From Cytophagales bacterium (GTDB lineage Bacteria; Bacteroidota; Bacteroidia; Cytophagales; Cyclobacteriaceae): DNA of 9,655 bases. The position numbers and the translations under genes are program-made. Positions within the stretch are counted from its first letter, which is position 1. Every line of letters begins with the position of its first letter. Positions 1-8,585 of this stretch are shown here, in pieces. The stretch spans positions 1 to 9,655 of the forward strand of contig DNZD01000234.1 in NCBI GenBank assembly GCA_003504855.1. Direction: 5' to 3'. The notes beneath the pieces were generated by a model that was given only the letters and a program-made list of their open reading frames with translations, searched no databases and had not been told where the DNA came from.

Positions 1-1
1 C

Positions 2-421
2 ATCAAGGTGTTGATGCTCACCATATTTGATGACGACGAAAATATCTTCAACGCTATCCGGGCCGGAGCAGATGGTTATGTACTGAAAGAAGAATCCGCT
101 TCCGGCATTTACATCCATATGCAGGAGACGTTGGGAGGAGGTGCCGGTATGTCTCCGGGGATTGCGTCGCGGGTACTTCGCTTGCTGCAACGCGGACCTG
201 CTGCACCAACCGCAACAGCAGAATATGAACTTACACCCCGTGAAATTGAAATCCTGGAACAACTAAAGGCCGGGTTGAGCTATGAGAAAATTGCTGCTAA
301 CCTTTTTATCAGCTATGGCACCGTGCGCAAACACATAGAAAACACCTACCGAAAACTACAGGTCCACAACAAGGTAGAAGCCGTGCAAAAGGCGGTTCGC
401 GAAAACATCTTAAGGCCCTAA
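2..421 (+). CDS. NarL/LuxR-family response regulator, C-terminal part (5' end outside window)
   Basis: This is the C-terminal part of a two-component response regulator that binds DNA in the cytoplasm. The frame is already open at base 2, so the first GTG/ATG codons are internal and the true start lies upstream. The visible 139 residues begin inside the receiver domain at strand beta-4 (LMLTIFDDDENIF, carrying the conserved switch Thr). Next comes GADGYVLKE with the conserved beta-5 Lys. After a linker, a LuxR-type helix-turn-helix runs from ELTPREIEILEQL through GTVRKHIENTYRKLQVHNK. The missing N-terminal ~70 residues would carry the phosphoacceptor Asp. The family is usually about 205-220 aa, so roughly two thirds is present. 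A partner histidine kinase is probably upstream but cannot be seen. The palindrome directly after the stop codon is a plausible binding site for this regulator, which is inference only. Confidence 0.93.
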   Translation: MKVLMLTIFDDDENIFNAIRAGADGYVLKEESASGIYIHMQETLGGGAGMSPGIASRVLRLLQRGPAAPTATAEYELTPREIEILEQLKAGLSYEKIAANLFISYGTVRKHIENTYRKLQVHNKVEAVQKAVRENILRP

Positions 422-440
422 ATACGCAGACCTGCGTATT
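421..440. promoter_or_regulatory. 20-bp palindrome, candidate operator
   Basis: A perfect inverted repeat reads AATACGCAG-AC-CTGCGTATT, with 9-bp arms and a 2-bp spacer. It begins at the last base of the response-regulator stop codon and ends 47 bp before the next start. As RNA it could form an 8-bp stem with a GACC loop, but G-rich sequence follows rather than a T tract, so it is a poor intrinsic terminator. A two-fold site of this size fits a dimeric HTH regulator. A weak promoter-like pair follows it (TTG at 439-441 and TGAATTTT at 461-468, about 19 bp apart), which would place the palindrome next to the -33 region of the following gene. Function is inferred. Confidence 0.5.
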
Positions 441-487
441 GTCGGGGGGCATGGGTTGGGTGAATTTTATTCAAAAAACACACAACC

Positions 488-1483
488 ATGAAAAAGTCAC
501 TGTTTCTGTCCATTCTTATGCTGGTGGCCGGTTTTGCGACCGCCCAAAAGAAAGGCGAGCAAAAAGAAAAGCGGGAATCCGACAAGTTCCGGGTCGAAAA
601 CACCAAAATTATCCCCAAGATGGACAGACTGGCAATCGCCCAGTTAGTAGTCCACTACAAACTAACCACAACAGCCAAAGCGGTCACTCAGGAGCGCAGC
701 AGTATGAAGATTGCGGGTGCCCGCGTTACTGCTTACCTCGAATTTACCGATGGCGACCTCACCCAGGAAAATTGCCAGGAGATCTCGGATTACTTCTACT
801 CCTATTTTCAGAAAAAACTTAAAGCCGGTGGCATCGATACGGTTGGCTGGAATACGGTGACTGCCCATGAATTTTACCAGAAAGTATCTGACGACGAAGA
901 GCCCGAAGAAAAGAAAGAAAAAGGTGGTAATGAATGGATGACCGCCAACGCCAACAACGGAAAGAAACTGCGAAACGGAATGGCAGGCTTCGCCGGTAAC
1001 AAAGGCAAGCGTGTAGTCACGTTTAGTGAGGATACCAAAGCCATCATTGGCTTCTTTGAGTTGACCCTGGACTTTGCCGATGTGATGGTCAACCTGGACA
1101 TCAAGACGAGAGAACGCAAGGACATCGGGGGTGGCTGGTACTATCCTGAAGTCACAACTACGAAATACACCTGGGCGATCAATCCGGAAATGAGAATCGG
1201 CAATCCTGACAACGCAGCGCCATTGCTTTCGGGTACCAAGGGATGGCCGGAAAATATCATGATGTGGAATGACATCGCCTCGACCACCCCATACCATGAT
1301 GTTATGAGTGAAGATATGTCAAAAGCACGCAGTGGTCTGGCCAAACAGTTTGCCTTCCGCAAGGAGCTAACCCCGGTGATGATTCAAACCACCCGTGCCA
1401 AATATATTGTAGCGGCCAAGAAAGCTTGTGAAGTATACGCTGATGCTTTCGTAGAAATGTGCCAGAGGAACCGCAAGAAATAA
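488..1483 (+). CDS. Exported protein of unknown function (331 aa)
   Basis: I do not recognise this family. Residues 1-19 form a clear Sec signal peptide: MKK, a hydrophobic core, then an AxA site (A17-T18-A19) before Gln20. No lipobox Cys is present, so the mature protein is probably periplasmic or secreted rather than a lipoprotein. The N-terminus of the mature protein is Lys/Glu-rich (20-31), and an acidic then basic low-complexity stretch lies at about 135-146 (DDEEPEEKKEK). That stretch separates an N-terminal alpha/beta-looking part from a C-terminal part with aromatic, beta-rich sequence (GGGWYYPE, about 214-221). There is no further membrane segment. The start ATG is the only sensible one, preceded by an A-rich context typical of Bacteroidota. 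It lies 66 bp after the response-regulator gene on the same strand and may be under its control. A bidirectional terminator closes the transcript. Confidence 0.85.
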   Translation: MKKSLFLSILMLVAGFATAQKKGEQKEKRESDKFRVENTKIIPKMDRLAIAQLVVHYKLTTTAKAVTQERSSMKIAGARVTAYLEFTDGDLTQENCQEISDYFYSYFQKKLKAGGIDTVGWNTVTAHEFYQKVSDDEEPEEKKEKGGNEWMTANANNGKKLRNGMAGFAGNKGKRVVTFSEDTKAIIGFFELTLDFADVMVNLDIKTRERKDIGGGWYYPEVTTTKYTWAINPEMRIGNPDNAAPLLSGTKGWPENIMMWNDIASTTPYHDVMSEDMSKARSGLAKQFAFRKELTPVMIQTTRAKYIVAAKKACEVYADAFVEMCQRNRKK

Positions 1484-1503
1484 CATCCGCGTTGACTTAA
1501 AAC

Positions 1504-1535
1504 AAAAAAACGCTCCCAACCGGGAGCGTTTTTTT
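1504..1535. terminator. Bidirectional intrinsic terminator
   Basis: A perfect GC-rich stem CGCTCCC (1511-1517) / GGGAGCG (1522-1528) has an AACC loop. It is flanked by seven A (1504-1510) and seven T (1529-1535), so each strand has a U tract after the hairpin. It sits between the convergent 3' ends of the exported-protein gene (stop at 1483) and ilvA (stop at 1553) and should terminate both. Confidence 0.93.
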
Positions 1536-1552
1536 ATTGCCTGAAATAATCT

Positions 1553-2806
1553 TCAAACAAGATATTCAAACAGGTTCTCATGCTGGTTGATCAGCGTATA
1601 ATTCAGCTGGCGCTGTTGCATCCGCCCGATGAGGGCATCAAAATCCTCTTTGCCTTTTACTTCAATGCCAATGAGGGCCGGACCGGTTTCTTTGTTGTGT
1701 TTTTGAATGAATTCAAACCGCACAATATCATCGGTAGGTCCCAGGATATCATTTACAAACTCCTTCAAGGCACCGGGACGCTGGGCAAAACGCACCATGA
1801 AATAATGTTTCAGTCCTTCATACAGCAATGACCGTTCCTTGATCTCCTGCATCCGGTCGATGTCATTGTTGCCACCGCTCACCACGCACACCACCCGCAT
1901 TCCTTTTAAACGGTCAGCATATTGTTCCAGTGCCGCAATGGCCAGGGCTCCCGCGGGTTCTGCCACAATAGCATCTTCATTGTACAATTGCAGAATGATA
2001 GAACTCACTTTTCCCTCCTGCACCAGCAACATGTCCGTCAACACTTCGCGGCAAACAGGAAAAGTAAGGTCACCGACCTTTTTCACCGATGCTCCGTCGA
2101 CGAAACGTTGGATACGCTCCAACACCACCGGATGACCCTGCTCCAGGGCCACCTTCATGGAAGGTGCACCGGCAGGCTCTACGCCAATCATTTTGGTCTT
2201 TGGAGCGTAGACCTGAAGATAGCTGCCCATACCGGCACATAGTCCTCCTCCGCCCACGGGAACAAATACATAATCAATATCCGACAACTCTTCCGCAATC
2301 TCGAGGGCTACAGTACCCTGGCCCTCCATGATCAGGGGATGATCAAAGGGTGGAATAAATACCCGTTGCTGGGCCTTCGCGAAAGCGAGCGCATGAGCCT
2401 GACTTTCGTCGAACGTGTCGCCGACCAGAACGATTTCGATACGGTCGCCGCCAAACATCTTCACCTGGTTGATCTTCTGCTTGGGGGTGATGGCTGGCAT
2501 GTAAATCACGCCGTGGATGTTAAGCTTCTTACAGGAAAAAGCAACACCCTGCGCATGGTTTCCGGCGCTGGCACAAACTACACCAGCCTCTCGCTGTTCA
2601 GCGGTGAGCGACTGAATGAGATTATAGGCTCCGCGAATCTTATAGGAACGCACCACCTGCAGGTCTTCGCGCTTGAGGTACACCTCACATGAAAATTTCT
2701 CCGAAAGACCACGATGAAACTGAAGCGGGGTCCGGGAGACCACCGGCTTCAGCACATCATAAGCTTTGCGGATATTCAGAGAATGCGGTGCGGTGACTGC
2801 TGTCAT
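1553..2806 (-). CDS. ilvA: Threonine dehydratase (threonine ammonia-lyase), biosynthetic
   Basis: This enzyme converts L-threonine to 2-oxobutanoate and ammonia, the committed step to isoleucine, using PLP in the cytoplasm. The 417-aa protein has the fold-type II PLP signature. The Schiff-base Lys56 lies in SYKIRGA, the substrate loop is ASAGNHAQG (79-87), the phosphate-binding glycine loop is GGGG (185-188), and SGGNND is at 310-315. The last ~85 residues (from about 332, HYFMVRFAQRPGALKEF) form a single ACT-like regulatory domain. This makes it the shorter B. subtilis-type IlvA rather than the ~514-aa E. coli form with two such domains. Feedback by isoleucine is known for the family. The ATG overlaps the ilvC stop as ATGA, so translational coupling is likely. 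It is the last gene of the ilv operon, followed 17 bp later by the bidirectional terminator. Confidence 0.96.
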   Translation of the reverse strand: MTAVTAPHSLNIRKAYDVLKPVVSRTPLQFHRGLSEKFSCEVYLKREDLQVVRSYKIRGAYNLIQSLTAEQREAGVVCASAGNHAQGVAFSCKKLNIHGVIYMPAITPKQKINQVKMFGGDRIEIVLVGDTFDESQAHALAFAKAQQRVFIPPFDHPLIMEGQGTVALEIAEELSDIDYVFVPVGGGGLCAGMGSYLQVYAPKTKMIGVEPAGAPSMKVALEQGHPVVLERIQRFVDGASVKKVGDLTFPVCREVLTDMLLVQEGKVSSIILQLYNEDAIVAEPAGALAIAALEQYADRLKGMRVVCVVSGGNNDIDRMQEIKERSLLYEGLKHYFMVRFAQRPGALKEFVNDILGPTDDIVRFEFIQKHNKETGPALIGIEVKGKEDFDALIGRMQQRQLNYTLINQHENLFEYLV

Positions 2807-3876
2807 GAATTGATCATGCTCGCTTCAACCTTGTTCTTTTCCGGGCGCAGCTGACGAACCGCTGCACCGGCCTGCCACAGTTCACTGTCGCGCAGTTCTT
2901 TCAGCTCTTCCGCGAGTTTCTCACGGTAGTCGGGCTTGCTGCAAGTGTCGATCGTGCGCTTGGCTTCAGCACCACTGGCTACACTCTCATACAATTCTTT
3001 AAACACCGGCAATGTTGCCGCCTTGAATTTCTTCTTCCAGTCCAGGGCACCGCGTTGTGCCGTAGTAGAACAGTTGGCGTACATCCAGTCCATACCGTTC
3101 TCTGCTACGAGCGGCATCAGGCTCTGGGTCAATTCTTCAACAGTCTCATTGAAAGCCTCAGAAGGTGTGTGGCCCTTGGAGCGGAGCACTTCATATTGTG
3201 CTTCAAAAATTCCTGCAATGGCACCCATGAGCGTACCGCGCTCGCCCGTAAGATCAGAATACACTTCTTTTTTAAAGTCGGTCTCAAACAAATAGCCCGA
3301 ACCCACGCCGATACCAAGCGCTATGGCTTTGGCTTTGGCGTTGCCGGTAGCATCCTGGAAAACGGCATAACTTGAATTAATACCTTTTCCCTGAAGGAAA
3401 AGACGACGTACCGAGGTACCGCTGCCTTTAGGTGCTGCCAACACGACATCTATGTCTGGCGGTGGCACGATGCCGGTTTGCTCTTTGAAGGTAATGCCGA
3501 ACCCATGGGAGAAGTACAACGTTTTGCCTTTCGTCATAAACGGCTTGATCACGGGCCACAAGGTAATCTGACCGGCGTCGGACAACAGGAATTCAATGAT
3601 GGTTCCGCGCTTGGCAGCTTCTTCTATTTCAAACAGTGTTTCTCCGGGCACCCAGCCATGTTCAATGGCTTTGTTCCAGGTCTTCGAACCCTTCCGTTGA
3701 CCTACAATCACCTTAAAGCCGTTATCGCGGAGGTTCAGGGCCTGGGCAGGTCCCTGCACACCGTAACCGATGATGGCGATGGTGTCGTTCTTCAACACAT
3801 CCAGGGCCTTGGCCATCGGGAACTCTTCCCGGGTTACTACTTCTTCGAGGGTTCCGCCAAAATTGATCTTCGCCAT
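2803..3876 (-). CDS. ilvC: Ketol-acid reductoisomerase (NADP+)
   Basis: It catalyses the Mg2+-dependent isomerisation and NADPH reduction of 2-acetolactate or 2-aceto-2-hydroxybutanoate to the dihydroxy acids. The Rossmann motif GYGVQG is at 38-43, followed by the cofactor-specificity loop GQRKGSK (59-65), whose basic/Ser residues fit NADPH. His124 in FSHGFGI is catalytic. The metal ligands are Asp208 and Glu212 in SDLTGERGTL, and Glu244 and Glu248 in NETVEELTQSL. The substrate-region motif NCSTTAQRGA is at 268-277. At 357 aa it is slightly longer than typical class I enzymes (about 330-340) and far shorter than class II (~490), and its sequence is strongly of the Bacteroidota type. A short tail ending MINS reaches into the ilvA start. 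The gap after the small-subunit gene is 36 bp of A/T-rich sequence with no terminator. Confidence 0.97.
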   Translation of the reverse strand: MAKINFGGTLEEVVTREEFPMAKALDVLKNDTIAIIGYGVQGPAQALNLRDNGFKVIVGQRKGSKTWNKAIEHGWVPGETLFEIEEAAKRGTIIEFLLSDAGQITLWPVIKPFMTKGKTLYFSHGFGITFKEQTGIVPPPDIDVVLAAPKGSGTSVRRLFLQGKGINSSYAVFQDATGNAKAKAIALGIGVGSGYLFETDFKKEVYSDLTGERGTLMGAIAGIFEAQYEVLRSKGHTPSEAFNETVEELTQSLMPLVAENGMDWMYANCSTTAQRGALDWKKKFKAATLPVFKELYESVASGAEAKRTIDTCSKPDYREKLAEELKELRDSELWQAGAAVRQLRPEKNKVEASMINS

Positions 3877-3912
3877 AGTTCAGAATTTAAATTGGTTATT
3901 TATGATTCGGGT

Positions 3913-4203
3913 TTAGTCTACATCTACAATGCGTTCGCTTAACTCAAGATAGGATGAGCTGCCTTCACGGTAGCTCACCTCCTCAACCTCAATGAGTTTT
4001 TCCAGTTGCACTTTTACCTTTTCGGCCATGTCACCAGTGGTGTGCAACAGCATGATTACCCCGCCGCGGCGGAAGTCATCTTCATTTTCATGGGCCATCA
4101 ACTTCTTAATCCGAACACGACGCCGGTTGAGAATGTTAATGATGCGGTTCAACACGGAAAAATTGTTATCCGAGGCCACCTCCATGGTATAATCCTGTTT
4201 CAT
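3913..4203 (-). CDS. Short single-ACT acetolactate synthase regulatory subunit (IlvM/IlvN-like)
   Basis: The gene lies between ilvB and ilvC, where the acetohydroxyacid synthase small subunit is expected. The 96-aa product has one ACT-type beta-alpha-beta-beta-alpha-beta pattern: YTMEVASDNNFSVLNRIINI (residues 5-24), then RRRVRIKKL, a beta strand GVIMLL, helix EKVKVQLEKL, and strand VEEVSY. It lacks the second C-terminal domain of IlvH-type subunits (about 160-190 aa in most bacteria) and matches E. coli IlvM (87 aa) and IlvN (96 aa) in size. By eye against E. coli IlvH, the Gly14 position is Ser16 and the Asn29 position is Arg31. Both positions are known for valine-resistance mutations in IlvH. 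Valine feedback may therefore be weak or absent, which is inference. The ATG is 11 bp after the ilvB stop. No frameshift or second fragment is visible downstream, so the short length appears genuine. Confidence 0.85.
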   Translation of the reverse strand: MKQDYTMEVASDNNFSVLNRIINILNRRRVRIKKLMAHENEDDFRRGGVIMLLHTTGDMAEKVKVQLEKLIEVEEVSYREGSSSYLELSERIVDVD

Positions 4204-4214
4204 GTCGGGGTTCT

Positions 4215-5981
4215 TTAGTTCTTTTTGGTTGTAGCCGGAGCTTCCAGCAACACTTCACCTACTCCGGCGCCTGCGGGTACCATGGGAAATACATTGTCTT
4301 CACGACCGACCACCACTTCAAGAAAGTATGGTGTAGTAGCATCCAACATCTCCTGCAAGGCGCCATTCAGCTCAGCCCGTTCGCTGACACGTCGCGCAGG
4401 AATACCGTAGGCATCCACAATCTTGACAAAATCAGGATTGTCCATGGCCGTGAAGGAATAGCGCTTATCGTGGAATAACTGCTGCCACTGTCGCACCATG
4501 CCCAGGAAGTTGTTGTTCAATACCATCACCTTGACAGGAATCTTATACTGCATAATGGTGCCCAACTCCTGCATGGTCATCTGAAAGCCGCCATCGCCGA
4601 TCACGGCAATCACCTGCTGTTGAGGCAATGCCATCTTGGCACCCACGGCGGCAGGCAAGGCAAAGCCCATGGTGCCGGCGCCACCGGAGGTAACGTTGGT
4701 ACGTGGATGCTTATATTGATAGTACCGCGAAGTCACCATCTGGTGTTGACCAACATCGGTCACCACAATTGATTTACCATCTGTTAACAGCGATAATTGG
4801 TTGATGACCTCAGCCATCATCAATTCGCCGGAAGGCTTGAACTCATGACGGATCACTTTCTCGTGCTCAACATCTGCCAATACCTTGAATGTCTTCAGCC
4901 ATTCTGCATGCGACTGGGCCTTGCAGGCTGAGGTTAGCGCTGTCAGGGCCTCATGGGCGTCTGCATGCACAGCCACTGTGGTCTGAATAATCTTGTTGAT
5001 CTCTGCGTTGTCAATATCGATATGGATCACCTTGGCCTGACGGGCGTATTTACTTACGTTACCGGTGACGCGGTCGTCGAAACGAAGGCCCACGCCAATC
5101 AGTACATCACATTCGTTTGTGTTGATGTTGGCGGCATAGTTGCCGTGCATACCCAGATAGCCTGCATAGTTGGGATGATCCGTAGGGAAGGCTCCAAGTC
5201 CCAGCAGGGTTGAAGCGACCGGTATGCCTGTTTTCTCAGAAAATGCTTTCAACGCTTCCGAAGCACCTGACAGCAACACTCCCTGACCCGCCAACAGATA
5301 CGGGCGTTTCGCAGCGTTGATCAGCTCAGCAGCTGCTGCTATCTGTTCTTTTTGCAACACCGGCTTCGGTCGGTACGTGCGGATATAATGACAAGGCTCG
5401 TATGAAAATTCCTCGAGCAGCTCGTTCTGTGCGTTCTTGGTAATATCAATCAGCACCGGACCCGGGCGACCGGTGCGGGCGATATAAAACGCCTTGGCCA
5501 CTGCACCCGCAATATCTTTGGCTTCGGTAATCTGCACATTCCATTTTGTTACCGGAATGGTGGTGTTCACCACATCCGCTTCCTGAAAGGCATCGGTGCC
5601 GAGCAGATGCGCAAACACCTGACCAGTGATACAAACGATGGGCGTTGAATCAATTTGTGCATCCGCCAATCCGGTGATCAGGTTGGTGGCACCCGGACCT
5701 GAGGTTGCCAACGCCACCCCTACTTCGCCGGATACGCGTGCATAACCCTGGGCAGCGTGCACCGCACCCTGCTCATGGCGCACGAGAATATGATTGAGCT
5801 GATCGGAGAAATCATACAAGGCATCATACACCGGCATGATAGCGCCACCGGGGTATCCAAACAACGTTGTAACGTTCTCTGCCACCAGACAACGGAGCAG
5901 TGCTTGTGATCCGGTGATTTTCGTCACGGGCTTGTTTGTGGAAGCCGGACTTGTTTTAGTCTTCGTCAGTAACGCATCCAT
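4215..5981 (-). CDS. ilvB: Acetolactate synthase (acetohydroxyacid synthase) large catalytic subunit
   Basis: This ThDP-, FAD- and Mg2+-dependent enzyme condenses pyruvate with pyruvate or with 2-oxobutanoate, giving the valine/leucine or isoleucine precursor. At 588 aa it is full length. The conserved core starts at about residue 22 ([16 protein letters not shown]), followed by [15 protein letters not shown]. The catalytic Glu70 lies in [15 protein letters not shown]. The FAD-domain motif [11 protein letters not shown] spans about 298-308. The C-terminal ThDP-binding motif runs from GDGGF (462) to [16 protein letters not shown]. The ATG lies inside the 3' end of ilvD (26-bp overlap in a different frame). 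No better start exists before Met49, and starting there would remove conserved sequence. The first ~20 residues (Thr/Lys/Ser-rich) are variable and possibly disordered. Its small subunit follows after 11 bp. Confidence 0.97.
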   Translation of the reverse strand: MDALLTKTKTSPASTNKPVTKITGSQALLRCLVAENVTTLFGYPGGAIMPVYDALYDFSDQLNHILVRHEQGAVHAAQGYARVSGEVGVALATSGPGATNLITGLADAQIDSTPIVCITGQVFAHLLGTDAFQEADVVNTTIPVTKWNVQITEAKDIAGAVAKAFYIARTGRPGPVLIDITKNAQNELLEEFSYEPCHYIRTYRPKPVLQKEQIAAAAELINAAKRPYLLAGQGVLLSGASEALKAFSEKTGIPVASTLLGLGAFPTDHPNYAGYLGMHGNYAANINTNECDVLIGVGLRFDDRVTGNVSKYARQAKVIHIDIDNAEINKIIQTTVAVHADAHEALTALTSACKAQSHAEWLKTFKVLADVEHEKVIRHEFKPSGELMMAEVINQLSLLTDGKSIVVTDVGQHQMVTSRYYQYKHPRTNVTSGGAGTMGFALPAAVGAKMALPQQQVIAVIGDGGFQMTMQELGTIMQYKIPVKVMVLNNNFLGMVRQWQQLFHDKRYSFTAMDNPDFVKIVDAYGIPARRVSERAELNGALQEMLDATTPYFLEVVVGREDNVFPMVPAGAGVGEVLLEAPATTKKN

Positions 5982-7635
5982 CCGCAGCCGTTTTTACATG
6001 TTTAGCATACTTGAACAGCACGCCGCTCTTCACACGAAGGGCAGGTGCCTTATAATGAGAGCGCCGTATCGCCAGCGTCTTTGCATCGACCAACAAATTC
6101 AACTGACGCTTTCGGATATCAATTTCAATCCAGTCGCCGTCTTCCACCAGGCCGAGCAATCCGCCTTCAAAAGCTTCGGGGGTAATGTGGCCGATTACAA
6201 AACCATGCGAACCTCCGGAGAAGCGACCGTCGGTTATCAAAGCAACTGACTTGCCAAGGCCTGAACCCATGATGAGGCTCGTGGGCTTCAGCATCTCTGG
6301 CATACCCGGTGCGCCTTTCGGACCAACGTTGCGTATTACTACTACGTCACCAGACTTGATACGGCCCGTACGGATGCCATCTACCAATTCAAACTCTCCT
6401 TCAAATACACGGGCCTGGCCCTTGAATTTTTCCCCCTCCTTGCCGGTGATCTTGGCGACTGCACCTTTCTCGGCGAGGTTTCCATAAAGAATCTGCAAGT
6501 GTCCGGTTTTCTTGATGGGTTTATCCAGTGGACGGATGATATCCTGCTGATCAAAGCTGATCGCCGGAACGTCCTTCAGGTTTTCTGCCAGTGTCTTTCC
6601 GGTGACTGTAACACAATCCCCGTGCAGAAAGCCGTTGTCAAGCAGGTACTTCAACACCAATGGTGTGCCACCAATCTTGTGGAGGTCCTCCATCAAATAT
6701 TTTCCGCTGGGCTTCAGGTCTGCCAGCAAAGGCGTCTTGTCGGATATACGTTGAAAATCTTCCTGGGTAATTTTTACGCCTACGGACTTGGCCATGGCGA
6801 TCAGGTGCAGTACGGCATTTGTTGAACCCCCCAATGCCATGACCGTGGTAATGGCATTTTCAAATGCCTTGAATGTCATGATGTCGCGCGGCTTGATGTC
6901 TTCTTTGAGCAGGTGCAGAATAGCCTTCGCTGCCTCCTTGCATTCACCGGACTTCTCCGGACTCAACGCCGGATAAGAAGAAGAATATGGCAATGCCATT
7001 CCCAACGCTTCAATGGCTGACGCCATCGTATTGGCGGTGTACATGCCACCACAAGCACCGGCGCCGGGGCACGAATGCTGGATAATTCCTTTATAGTCTT
7101 CTTCCGAAAGTTTGCCAGCGAGCTTCTCTCCCAATGCTTCAAAGGAAGAAATAATGTTGAGTGCTTTGCCTTTGTAATGTCCGCCGGCGATAGTGCCACC
7201 ATACACCATGATGGCCGGTCGGTTTAAACGACCCATGGCTATTACCGATCCCGGCATATTCTTATCACAACCTACTACGGCAATCAATGCATCATAGTAC
7301 TGTGCGCCGCACACCGTTTCAATAGAGTCGGCTATTACCTCGCGGCTAACCAACGAATAACGCATGCCTTCGGTACCATTGGATATACCATCGCTTACGC
7401 CAATGGTGTGGAAGATAAGTCCCACGAGATCCTGACCCCACACCGCTTGCTTCACTTCACCGGCAAGTGCATTGAGGTGCATGTTGCAAGTATTGCCATC
7501 AAAGCCGGTGCTCACGATACCCACCTGTGCTTTTGCGAGGTCTTGTTCGGTGAGGCCAATGCCATAAAGCATTGCCTGCGACGCGGGCAAGGTAGGATCC
7601 TGGGTAATGGTTTTGCTGTATTTGTTCAGGGCCAT
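5956..7635 (-). CDS. ilvD: Dihydroxy-acid dehydratase
   Basis: It dehydrates 2,3-dihydroxy-isovalerate and 2,3-dihydroxy-3-methylvalerate to the 2-oxo acids, using an Fe-S cluster and Mg2+. With the ATG start the protein is 559 aa, normal for IlvD. Three cluster Cys are visible: Cys50 in GNTCNMH, Cys123 in GCDKNMPG and Cys195 in [12 protein letters not shown]. Asp124 and the carbamylatable Lys125 follow the second Cys. The catalytic Ser (about 473) lies in [11 protein letters not shown]. The usual C-terminus (YAKHV...GCVTDED) is intact. An in-frame TTG at 7657-7659 would add eight residues (MISEFSLP) and overlap the ilvE stop. I prefer the ATG because the conserved family sequence begins at [10 protein letters not shown], two residues after it, leaving a 20-bp gap from ilvE. 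The 3' end overlaps ilvB by 26 bp, suggesting coupled translation. Confidence 0.96.
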   Translation of the reverse strand: MALNKYSKTITQDPTLPASQAMLYGIGLTEQDLAKAQVGIVSTGFDGNTCNMHLNALAGEVKQAVWGQDLVGLIFHTIGVSDGISNGTEGMRYSLVSREVIADSIETVCGAQYYDALIAVVGCDKNMPGSVIAMGRLNRPAIMVYGGTIAGGHYKGKALNIISSFEALGEKLAGKLSEEDYKGIIQHSCPGAGACGGMYTANTMASAIEALGMALPYSSSYPALSPEKSGECKEAAKAILHLLKEDIKPRDIMTFKAFENAITTVMALGGSTNAVLHLIAMAKSVGVKITQEDFQRISDKTPLLADLKPSGKYLMEDLHKIGGTPLVLKYLLDNGFLHGDCVTVTGKTLAENLKDVPAISFDQQDIIRPLDKPIKKTGHLQILYGNLAEKGAVAKITGKEGEKFKGQARVFEGEFELVDGIRTGRIKSGDVVVIRNVGPKGAPGMPEMLKPTSLIMGSGLGKSVALITDGRFSGGSHGFVIGHITPEAFEGGLLGLVEDGDWIEIDIRKRQLNLLVDAKTLAIRRSHYKAPALRVKSGVLFKYAKHVKTAADGCVTDED

Positions 7636-7655
7636 GGGAAGAGAGAACTCGGAGA

Positions 7656-8543
7656 TCAAACAATAACGTAGCTGTAGCTTTTGTCGAGCACGATGCTCTG
7701 ATACGCTTCCTGAATCACATTGCCCAATGATTTATTCCATGGTTTGGCAAAAGCCTGACCTTCGATGGATTCGATGGGTGTGATCTCTGCTGCGGTACCG
7801 CAATAGAAAGCGCTGTCTGCTTCGAACAATATTTCTGGGCTGAAAAAGTTTTCCTCCACCGGGATATCCAGTTCACGGCAAATATCAAGTACCGTCTGGC
7901 GTGTGATTCCCGGAAGGATATTGCCCAGCGGCGGTGTATGCAGCACGCCATCCTTCTCATAAAAGAAATTGGCTCCGGGTCCTTCTGCCACGAAGCCATT
8001 CATATCCAACATCAGTGCTTCATCAAAGCCACGCTCTTTCGCTTCCATGGTGGCCATGATAGAGTTTACATAGTGACCACAGGCCTTTGCTTCGGCTTTC
8101 AGTGCGCGGGGGTTCGGGCGCTGGAAAGATGAAACACACAACCGCAACGAGGGATGGCTGAAGTACTTACCCCAGTCCCATGCACCGATCATCACCGACA
8201 CTTCCTTCGGCGCGGTAAGCGACATGTTCGGACTGCAGAACACCAGCGGACGCAGGTATGCGCTCGACAGGTTGTTCTTCTCCAACACCTGATAGGACAA
8301 TTGGGTGAGCTCTTCCACACTGTAGTTCATGGGGATATTGAGGAGCCTGCAACTGTTGCGGAGACGCTCGAAGTGCTCCACGGGCTTGAATATTTTGGTT
8401 CCGTTGATGGTCTGGTAGGCGCGGATGCCTTCAAACACCCCATAGCCATAGTGAAGGGTTTGGGAAAAGAGATCTACTTTGGCTTCTGCCGCCTTGATGA
8501 ATTTCCCGTCGAGGAAGACGAGGGTGTTTTCGTTGTAGTACAT
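7656..8543 (-). CDS. ilvE: Branched-chain amino acid aminotransferase (class IV PLP)
   Basis: It performs the final transamination of the 2-oxo acids with glutamate to give Ile, Val and Leu. The 295-aa protein has the fold-type IV layout. [14 protein letters not shown] is at about 30-43. The PLP Lys153 lies in [24 protein letters not shown] (184-194) contains the conserved Glu187 that contacts the PLP ring nitrogen. [13 protein letters not shown] is at 207-219, and GTAAEITPI (249-257) is characteristic of BCATs rather than D-amino acid aminotransferases or ADC lyase. It is the first enzyme gene of the operon. Its ATG is 98 nt downstream of the leader-peptide stop and about 42 nt beyond the U tract of the leader terminator, so its expression depends on readthrough of that terminator unless another promoter exists. 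No purine-rich RBS precedes it. Confidence 0.96.
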   Translation of the reverse strand: MYYNENTLVFLDGKFIKAAEAKVDLFSQTLHYGYGVFEGIRAYQTINGTKIFKPVEHFERLRNSCRLLNIPMNYSVEELTQLSYQVLEKNNLSSAYLRPLVFCSPNMSLTAPKEVSVMIGAWDWGKYFSHPSLRLCVSSFQRPNPRALKAEAKACGHYVNSIMATMEAKERGFDEALMLDMNGFVAEGPGANFFYEKDGVLHTPPLGNILPGITRQTVLDICRELDIPVEENFFSPEILFEADSAFYCGTAAEITPIESIEGQAFAKPWNKSLGNVIQEAYQSIVLDKSYSYVIV

Positions 8544-8585
8544 CGCGTTGGGTTAGAACAATCGTTAGTTTGTTATGCCTGGTAG

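Noticed and set aside
421..440. The palindrome as the intrinsic terminator of the response-regulator gene
   Set aside because: It is followed by GTCGGGGGGC rather than a T tract, and the stem is short. Termination is not excluded, but an operator role fits better.
662..1297. Minus-strand open frame within the exported-protein gene, and an overlapping plus-strand frame at 439-822
   Set aside because: The 488-1483 frame has a proper signal peptide, spans the whole space to the terminator and needs no overlap. The others lack plausible N-termini or motifs.
3478..3942. Long open frame on the plus strand opposite ilvC (and similar ones opposite ilvA, ilvB, ilvD and ilvE, e.g. 8154-8585)
   Set aside because: These lie antisense to genes with clear family motifs and have no recognisable domains. 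Their open length follows from the codon bias of the real genes.
4215..5981. IlvB differences at positions linked to herbicide resistance in plants (Phe in [10 protein letters not shown] where plants have Pro; Ala in MVPAGAG where plants have Ser)
   Set aside because: These positions vary naturally among bacterial enzymes, so the changes do not indicate selection or anything new.
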